Shown here one piece after another: positions 57,054 to 64,000 of a stretch of DNA of 64,000 nt. How positions within the stretch are numbered: the stretch's first letter is position 1; each line of letters opens with the position of its first letter. This DNA comes from Pseudopithomyces maydicus (Eukaryota > Ascomycota > Dothideomycetes > Pleosporales > Didymosphaeriaceae): contig JANTUC010000014.1 in assembly GCA_026873275.1 (NCBI GenBank), positions 1,302,001 to 1,366,000 of the forward strand. Direction: 5' to 3'. The position numbers were made by a program, and so were the translations under genes. The notes below the pieces were generated by a model. The model was given only the letters and a program-made list of their open reading frames with translations. It did not search any database and was not told the origin of the DNA.

Positions 57054-59081
57054 GGTTGACTTCAGCCTGTTGCTGCTGATTTTGCTGAGCTTGGAGGTAC
57101 ATCATCAGAGGGTTGTTAACACCAGTGTTCAAGATAGTAGAAGGGGTAGGTGCCTGGACGCCAGGAAACTGTCCATTGGTGCTTCCGCCGGAGACGGGAG
57201 CGGCAGAACCAGTTGGTGAAACAGATGGACCCGCACTGCGGTTGGGGTGAAGGCCACTGGTGGGCGAAGGGGAATGGATTCCATCACTGCCTGGATGTTG
57301 AGGCTGGCCCTGCTGGTTGTTCATTTGACGAGGCGGGTTACCACAACGGTCCTTTCCGAAGTTGACCTTGAAACGTTTGTACTCCTCACGTCCTCGCACA
57401 GCCTCGATGGCCTTGATAGCGTTGGCAATGTTGGTGAAGTTGACGAACGCACAGCTCTTCTCGCGCAGGGTGTTGACCAACTCGATTTCACCATACTCGG
57501 AGAAGTCCTGTCTCAGACGTTCCTCGGTCCACGACTCGTCCAGGTTGCCGATGTAAACATTACGCGAGGCACCACCGCTGACAGCAAGGGCGATGGCAGG
57601 AGGAAGGGCACCAGAGTGCTTACCCCATCCAATCTTGAGACGGCGGTTGTGAATCATCAATCCCTGGAGGTTGCTGAGAGCGTAGAATGACGCAGCCGAC
57701 GTAGGGTCAATGAATGTCACGAAGCAAATGTGCTTGTCGGGAATGTATCGGATGTGATGGAGCAGACCACCACGGACAACATTGCAGATCTCCTCAATGG
57801 TCGTCTCAGGGTGGATATTACCCAAGTATACGGTTCGGTTGCCGAGGTTGTTTACGCCTCCAGCCGACGTCGCGACGGCAGCAGCAGCAACCGACTGCTG
57901 AGCAAGGGCGTTGGAGATCATGTCGCGGTCTGCACCGTTGAGAACGTGAGCGTATCCAGGGGCAATGCCAAGGTACTGGGCAGCATTCTGCTGCTGTGTC
58001 TTCGAGACGTATGCGCAGCGATCCTTGCCGTAGTAGACGCGCCTAGGAGCCTGCCACTTAGGCTCCTGGGGAAGCTGTGCAACAGCCTTGATGGCGTTAC
58101 CGATGGACAAGAAGTGGACGAAACCAATCGCCTTCTCGCGCACAATCTTGACTGTGTCAATGAGACCAAACTTGCTCAGATCTTCACGGAGCTCTTCCTC
58201 GGTCACATCCTCCGACAGGTTGCCCAAGTACACATTGCGGGAGGCACCAGACTGCTGCACAGCAAGCGCAACAGAAGTGGGGACCTGCGATGGCTTGCCC
58301 CAACCAATCTTGATGTCCTGACCACGAATCGACAACTTTTTCAAGATTGCGTCAGAGTGGAAGTGGGTGGCAGAGCTGCTGTCAAGGAAAGAGATGAAAG
58401 CACAGTTCTTGTCGGGCAAGAGCCTGACCGATTCGATCTGACCACTTCTTACGTGGCCCAGGATTTCCTCGGCGGAGGTCTCCGGGGGATGTTGCCCAAG
58501 TAGACCGTCCTGCTCGTTCCGGAGACCAGTCCAGGGGCAATGGGAAGAGAGGATCCAAGACCGCCAAGACCCTGCTGTCCAAAGCCTTGGAAAGTAGGCG
58601 ACTGGGGTCCAGGGAAGAAACCGCTGGTGGGGGAAACGAGACCCTGGTACAGACCAGGAGACAGGGGACCCTGCTGCATCTGAGGGCTGCCCATCTGGTT
58701 CTGCTGTTGTTGCTGTTGCTGCAACTGGTTCTGTCCTCCGAAGGTGGCAAAGCTCTGGAACTGAGGCGAGGTGAAGGCGTTAGGAGAGCCGGGCTGGAAC
58801 GGGCTGCCGAGGAGCAGCTGGGAGGGCAGGAGCGGGGTGAAGTTCATGTCGAAGCCGGTGCCGGGGGTCTGCAACTCGGTGTTGTGGTTGCCTGGAGCGA
58901 GCCTACCGGTGTTGATGTTCGGAATGTTGGACCTCTCGGGGTGCCTGTCGGCGTAGCCGGGCTGGTTTGTGTGGAAGGCGCCGTGCGAGAAGCCAGTGTT
59001 TCCTCCATTCATCTGCTTCTGAAAACTCTGCTGGAGACGCGGGCCGCTGGGCGCGTTCGGGGCGCCATCGTGGTGCTGCAT
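56614..59081 (-). CDS. Four-RRM RNA-binding protein, Nrd1 (fission yeast)-like; frame break
   Basis: Predicted cytoplasmic mRNA-binding regulator with four RRMs in two similar pairs. RRM1 lies at about 187-265 (SRTVYLGNIP, NCAFISFLDSS), RRM2 at 280-357 (SRNVYLGNLSEDVTEEEL), RRM3 at 411-490 (NRTVYLGNIHPETTIEEI) and RRM4 at 503-585 (SRNVYIGNLDESWTEERL). RRM1/3 and RRM2/4 look alike. The C-terminus has a Gln tract of about 16 (CAG/CTG repeat at 57007-57051) and Gly/Asn/Ser-rich sequence. In S. pombe, Nrd1 controls differentiation genes and myosin mRNA. The frame breaks inside RRM1: one additional C in the C5 run (plus 58484-58488) joins NIPPETSAEEIL and gives 822 residues. The start is the first ATG of a Gln/Pro/Gly-rich N-terminus and could lie further upstream. 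Confidence 0.9.
57007..57051 (-). repeat. CAG/CTG trinucleotide tract encoding polyglutamine
   Basis: About 14-16 consecutive GCT units on the plus strand (GCT/GTT interruptions at the left) encode the Gln tract of the Nrd1-like protein. A second short Gln tract is encoded at 58697-58725. Confidence 0.9.
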
Positions 59082-60617
59082 TCCGAGCAGGTGGGGAGGC
59101 AGGACAAAGTTGTCCCGCGCGTTCTGGGATAGAGTAGCCGTGGCGGCGAGGTATTACTGCGTCCGGAGCCGTAAGAGTCCCGGACTGTAAAGTATGCAGG
59201 CGGAGAATGTACGTGCAACCACAAAGTGATGGGTTGCTGTGAGCGCAAAGGTGAAGGGTATTAGATCTCGTAGAGATATAGCTGCGGCGGTCAGCACAGC
59301 GAGGCAAACAGTGGGTGGGTGTGGACTCACCAAGCAACTCAATGGCAAATCCGGCAGTTAATACAAGGGAGAAGGCACCAACGGGAAGATGAAAGGAGCC
59401 CGGCCAGTCGGTGAATTGACAATTAAGCTGGGTGAGGCTGCAGTGCAATGGCGCTGGGGAAAGGCAGAGGCTGGGATAAGTGTACAAGAACAAGAGACCC
59501 GGAGGGATTCGCGTGGCACCTTTTTCCCCGACAGGTGGCAGCGGAGCCAAATTACGGTGAGGGGAGGGTGTGCGTGCGGGCGGAGGTCAGGGCCCCGGGA
59601 ATTTGTTTGGAAAGATGGTGTGGGTCAAAGAACGACTCGGCACTAAGAATGAAGGCGCAGGGAGGTGGTCTTTGTCGGTGCCCTCGATGCTGAAGAGAAG
59701 AAGTAGGGTAATGAGCGGATAGGACTGAAGAACAGCAGGCTGGGAGCTGGAAGAGGACGAGCCCTGAGAAAAGCGAAGGAGCAGCCCAGAGACAGGAGGC
59801 GCGCAAATGAGGCAGGCGCAATGGGGCCTAGCGCGCCTGCTTATTTTAAACGCGCGTGCCCTGAGCCATCCCGAATTGTCGACACTCACCAACGCTCCCG
59901 GGGCCCAGACGCCCTGCGCGCCACATTCTTGCGTGCAGCGCGAATGCACATCAACGGCGCCGTGTGTCACTTGTTCAGCGTCGCCTTGCCCTCGTCTCTT
60001 GCCCTCGTCTCTTGCACTCGTCTCTTGCGTGCGCTGCCGCCTCCGCTGCCTCCCACGTCATGCGCATTGCCCAGCGCTTGTCAAACCACCCGTACCACTT
60101 GCATCAAACCCACCGCGTTTGCAGTCCCCAAAGCACGACGCCCGAGCCCACTTTGGTCAGGGGCAGAGCCGCACAGCGTACCCTAAGGGCCCTCTTCACG
60201 TGGAGCAGCGGCACGTACGCGCTGTTGCGGGCGCCGGGCACACGCCGCCGCATCGGATTAGCCCGCAGCCTTGCCCTGGTAAACCTTGAATGGAGGGCAC
60301 TGTGAACTGACGTGAACTGGCGTGAACTGCCGCTGGCCGATTTGATTCCGCTCGACCTGCCCTGCCGTACCTTGCCCTGCCCTGCCTTGCCTATACCTAG
60401 TATAGCCCTACACTAGACACGCTAGACCGCCGTGGCTACGCCCGTTTGCCATCGTGGCAGAAAATGTGAGACCAGACGCCAGCCTTGGTGCGGGACTTTG
60501 CTGCGTCCAATCAGCGTACCCGCTAGTCTCGCTTACCCCGTCACGTGCCGCTAACCTCACCTGTGCCCTCCTCTACAGACATCTGCCCGTCGATTACCAC
60601 ACGCCCAGGTCATCCTC
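59082..60617. other. Divergent promoter region with short tandem repeats
   Basis: About 1.5 kb between the NRD1-like gene (minus) and ALG8 (plus). Three copies of a 14-base unit related to GCCCTCGTCTCTTG occur near 59985-60028, TGCCCTGCC-like repeats near 60355-60392, and GTGAACTG repeats near 60302-60330. A long 5' leader for the RNA-binding protein is likely, with pyrimidine-rich sequence close to its start. No gene is seen. Confidence 0.5.
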
Positions 60618-62421
60618 ATGTCAGACTTGTATCCATCCGTTGCGCAGTGCGCCGTCGTGGCCACTGCGCTCAAAGTGCTCCTCTTTCCTGCCTAGTACGT
60701 GTCAGCGTCGATATTTCCAGTCGCCTGCTGACTGTTTTTGCCAGCAAGTCCACAGACTTCGAAGTGCATCGCAATTGGTTGGCACTAACGCATTCGCTGC
60801 CGGCCAAAGACTGGTACTACGAGGTAGTTCGGCCTACAGACTGCTCAGTAGTCGGATGCACACTTACCCGTCCAATAGAAAACTTCAGAATGGACGCTCG
60901 ATTACCCACCCTTCTTTGCCTATTTTGAATGGCTCATGTCCCAGGCCGCCGCCTACTTCGAGCCTGCACTACTCCAAGTGAAGAACCTCAACTACGACAG
61001 TTGGCAGACAGTCTATTTTCAGCGTGCAACCGTCATCCTTACCGAGCTAGTTTTGGTCTACGCGCTGCATCTGTATGTTTGCCAAGCCTCGCTGCCTCCT
61101 TCCTCTAACTTGCCCCCAGCTACGTCAAAGGTTCCAAGAACAAAGCCACATCACATGCTGCAGCCCTTTCCGTGCTCCTATCTCCTGGCCTGCTCATCAT
61201 TGACCACATTCACTTCCAATACAATGGATTCATGTACGGTATCCTGGTACTATCCTTGGTACTTGCCCGCAACAACTCGACCCTTTTACTGAGCGGATTG
61301 ACCTTTGCGGTACTTCTATGCTTCAAACACATCTACATGTATATTGCACCAGCGTACTTTGTGTTCCTTCTACGCGCCTACTGCCTTGGAGACCGCTCAA
61401 CGTTCCCTTACTTCAACATCCGACTTTTCAATTGCATCAAACTTGGAGTGGGTATCGTTTCCGTGTTTGCCGCCGCATTTGGGCCCTTCGTAGCCTGGGG
61501 CCAGCTTGAGCAAGTTTTCCGTCGTTTGTTTCCCTTCTCCCGAGGACTGTGCCATGCTTATTGGGCACCCAATATGTGGGCCTTGTATTCCTTTACTGAT
61601 AGACTCCTGATATACCGTAAGTCAAACGATTCGGAGAGAAACCAATGCTCATGCGTACAGTGGCCCCGTATCTTGGTCTCGATGTCGACCGAGAGGCTAT
61701 CAACAGCGTCACTCGGGGATTAGTCGGGGATACTGCCTTTGCTGTGCTCCCAGAGGTTGTGCCATTGACATGCTTTGTTCTTACCGTTGGCTTCCAAATC
61801 GTAAGTGCAATGCTATTTTTGTTTTTGAGAGCTTCATGCTGACCCGTGCCAGCCCTTTCTCATCAGGCTCCTGCTTCGGCCAACTTGGGAGACATTCATT
61901 GGTGCTGTGACCCTTTGTGGATATGCATCTTTCCTATTTGGTTGGCACGTCCACGAAAAGGCCATTCTGCTTGTCATTATTCCATTCAGTCTGGTGGCAC
62001 TCAGGGATCGACGTTATTTCAGCGCTTTCAAACCACTGGCTGTGGCTGGTCATGTGTCACTGTTTCCACTGCTATTCACACCCGCAGAATTCCCGATCAA
62101 GACTGTCTACACCATAGTATGGCTTGTAGCCTTCCTGATGGCTTTCGATCGTCTCGCGCCGGCGTAAGTCCGATGCCATATCTCCAGTACCACGCTGACT
62201 TCCCTGACAGATCCTCCCAACTTCGGGTCTTCTTGTTTGATCGCTTCTCATTCTACTATATTGCCCTGTCGATACCATTGATAGCGTATTGCTCACTTAT
62301 TCATGGCCTTGTGTTCGGTGAGAGATTGGAATTCCTGCCACTGATGTTCATCAGTTCATACTCCGCGATAGGAGTAGTGGGGAGCTGGATTGGGTTCTCA
62401 GTGGTATACTTGGACTCATAG
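60618..62421 (+). CDS. ALG8: ALG8 dolichyl-P-Glc:Glc1Man9GlcNAc2-PP-dolichol alpha-1,3-glucosyltransferase
   Basis: ER membrane enzyme that adds the second glucose to the dolichol-linked oligosaccharide for N-glycosylation. Seven exons (60618-60694, 60745-60823, 60879-61072, 61120-61616, 61661-61800, 61853-62163, 62211-62421) with small introns of 44-55 bases all keep frame and give 502 residues. Signatures are KSTDFEVHRNWLALTHSLP, SEWTLDYPPFFAYFEW with the catalytic-loop acidic region, IDHIHFQYNGFMYGIL, HAYWAPNMWALY and GWHVHEKAILL. These distinguish ALG8 from ALG6, whose motif is HFQYN-based but lacks this WAPN-WALY form. Multiple membrane helices span the protein. The short introns and intact frame contrast with neighbouring genes. 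Confidence 0.95.
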
Positions 62422-63519
62422 ACTCGGATTAGTTCATGTATTCTACATGGTTCTCATTGAATTACATTCGTCTTTATCTACAATTCAACCTGGGGCATCT
62501 GGGGTCAAGGTCGAGGCAGCAATCTTTCTTACCACGTCCTGCATACTCGTGTGATGGTGCCCCAATTCGTGTCTGAGATATGGTAGGCGTCCTGTGGTAT
62601 TCCAGGCGGTCCCAAATGGCTAGAAAGCATAGCTGATAGTGCATTGAGCATCGTCGCGGATGTCTCGGTTATAAGCTGGGTGTAGGGAGTATGGAGGCAG
62701 AGAGGGAGGACGATCGACAGACCCCATATGATGAGATAATTCCCCCTGATGACTTCTGATAGTGCATAATGGTGAATTCGGTTCATAAATCAACTGTATA
62801 TACTTTATTAACCTGTATGTGGACGGATGCGGGCAATTGTGTGGTAGGGTTGATTTGGTTGTGGAAGTGGGTCAGGCTGCTGTCTGGGATAGCTCAAAGC
62901 ATAGAGGCGTCATGTGTAGTATCCCCTTCGCGTATACCCAATCAACCTCTAATATACCGAATCGAAGTGTATTCAGACATGTTCAACCTCAATATCCCGA
63001 TTCTGGGCATCAAAACGAGCCCAAATACGCTGGGGTCTGGCCTGCGGGTGTGCGCGTCACGGCGAGGTGGAAGAAGGAGCGTTTAGGGTGCTTGTCCTAG
63101 TAGGGCTAGCTTGAGGGACGTCCGCGCCGCTGGGCATTTTCTACTCTACCCTTTGACCCTCTGTATAATAGCTGCCTCTTACTCTCTCTTTCTGCAACCA
63201 CCCCGCCGACCGTCGTTATCCCACCACACTCACAACCAACGCCGTCATACAAACCACGCGAAACGCGCATCAAGACGCGTCTCGGAACGCTGTTCGGATC
63301 GATTGCGGAACACCACCACTCGCTCGACGATTACCTGCGACGCGCGGACGCGATCCACGGCGCTCGAGGCGTTTCCCTAAGGCTCGTACTATACATCCCA
63401 TCGTGGGAAGGCACCCAAAACCTACCGAATCGAGCGCAATCGACTTTGCGACAGCGCTGAGGTTTGCGACGCGACATTGTAAACCCAGCGGCTTCCGATG
63501 ACCTAAGGTTTGAACAAGA
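62422..63519. other. Intergenic region upstream of the ITC1-like gene
   Basis: About 1.1 kb. AT-rich until 63060, then GC-rich with pyrimidine tracts, probably the promoter and 5' UTR of the next gene. Open frames lack motifs. Confidence 0.5.
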
Positions 63520-64000
63520 TGGTACAGACAGGGTGTGAGCCTTACTCTCGATACACGTCACTCATATTTCTAGGTTCAATACAAACGCAAACCCGTCAAA
63601 ACCGAACCGCCGCCGGCCTTCATCGACGACAATACCGAGGTGCGCCCTTGCTTCTTGTATATTGCATGGTACATACACTAAGTGTTGGGCAGGTATGGGT
63701 TATTGAACAGACCGGCGAAGTCTTCCTGGACTACGAGAAATACCTGAACAGGTATGTATTCACCGCTGAGACAGGAGGTGACGTTGCTAACGTGAATGGC
63801 AGGCGCGATTTTTATCTGCAGGCAAGAGCCCCACCACGCGCACCTTCCCCACACGCGGTGCCTAAAGACTCGAGTCTAACATATTTATAGAGGGTGTTCA
63901 CGTGTGAATCAACCGGTCACTCCGGCTACACGTTCTTTGAAGCCATGGAGAGCGAGGTACGTCCGGGTCGCACGTTGGAAGAGGTCCTGAAGAGCGTGAC
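63520..64000 (+). CDS. ITC1: Itc1/Acf1-type WAC-domain subunit of an ISWI remodeller (3' partial)
   Basis: Partner of the ISWI ATPase (Isw2 complex) that binds linker DNA; nuclear. Exon 1 is only the ATG at 63520-63522, followed at once by a GTACAG donor. Exon 2 (63574-63639) gives VQYKRKPVKTEPPPAFIDD, exon 3 (63693-63751) VWVIEQTGEVFLDYEKYLN, exon 4 (63803-63821) RDFYLQ, and exon 5 (63891-63956) RVFTCESTGHSGYTFFEAM. Together these match the WAC domain, normally starting MV-FKRKPV and ending TGHSG-TFFEA. The intron after exon 4 begins GCAAGA, so it is a GC-AG intron. After 63956 either a GTACGT intron begins or the frame reads on; the window ends before this can be decided. The DDT domain expected downstream is outside the window. 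Confidence 0.88.

Noticed and set aside
59807..60305. Overlapping plus-strand frames upstream of ALG8
   Set aside because: GC-rich promoter/leader sequence with short tandem repeats; no conserved content.

Overview
The window reads as a filamentous ascomycete nuclear chromosome, most likely Pezizomycotina and probably Dothideomycetes. The grounds are short GT-AG introns (mostly 44 to 125 bases), families restricted to filamentous fungi (UstYa/DUF3328, DUF6601, DUF2439, a HET remnant, DUF4430-type secreted proteins), and Kex2-type KR sites in secreted proteins. No operons, CRISPR arrays or prokaryotic signals are present. Family names come from motifs recognised by eye; no database search was run.

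Layout. (1) 1-15.2 kb, GC-rich core: ribosomal protein eS24 (partial), an AT-rich gap, the SWR1-complex subunit Vps72/Swc2, an RRM+PUF mRNA-binding protein, the mRNA-capping guanylyltransferase Ceg1, and the complex III assembly factor Cbp3. (2) 15.2-35.4 kb, AT-richer accessory island: a HET-domain remnant, a tRNA-like element, two tandem paralogous small secreted proteins, two paralogous zincin-like proteins with HExxH motifs, an orphan UstYa-family oxidase-like protein, and several short secreted or Cys-rich proteins. (3) 36.6-43.8 kb, core: a DUF6601 membrane protein, a BAR-SH3 membrane-shaping protein, and a ZGRF1/Mte1-like DUF2439 protein. (4) 43.8-53.8 kb: about 10 kb without a convincing gene. 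At least its first 5 kb is built of degenerate tandem units that change type along the block. (5) 53.8-56 kb: a DUF1772 membrane protein and an HD-domain cyanamide-hydratase-like protein. (6) 56.6-64 kb, core: a four-RRM Nrd1-like protein, the ALG8 glucosyltransferase, and the start of an Itc1/WAC-domain ISWI partner.

The most important technical observation is that nine otherwise good genes change reading frame at, or next to, short runs of G or C. In almost every case one additional G/C restores a family-consistent frame. This occurs in housekeeping genes and on both strands, so consensus error is the leading explanation. CDS spans for these genes are given as full gene extents with the break positions stated.

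The most interesting biology is the graded repeat block at 44-53 kb and the secreted-protein/zincin island at 17.5-35.3 kb. In the island, recently duplicated families of no recognised function sit together in AT-rich, gene-sparse DNA.
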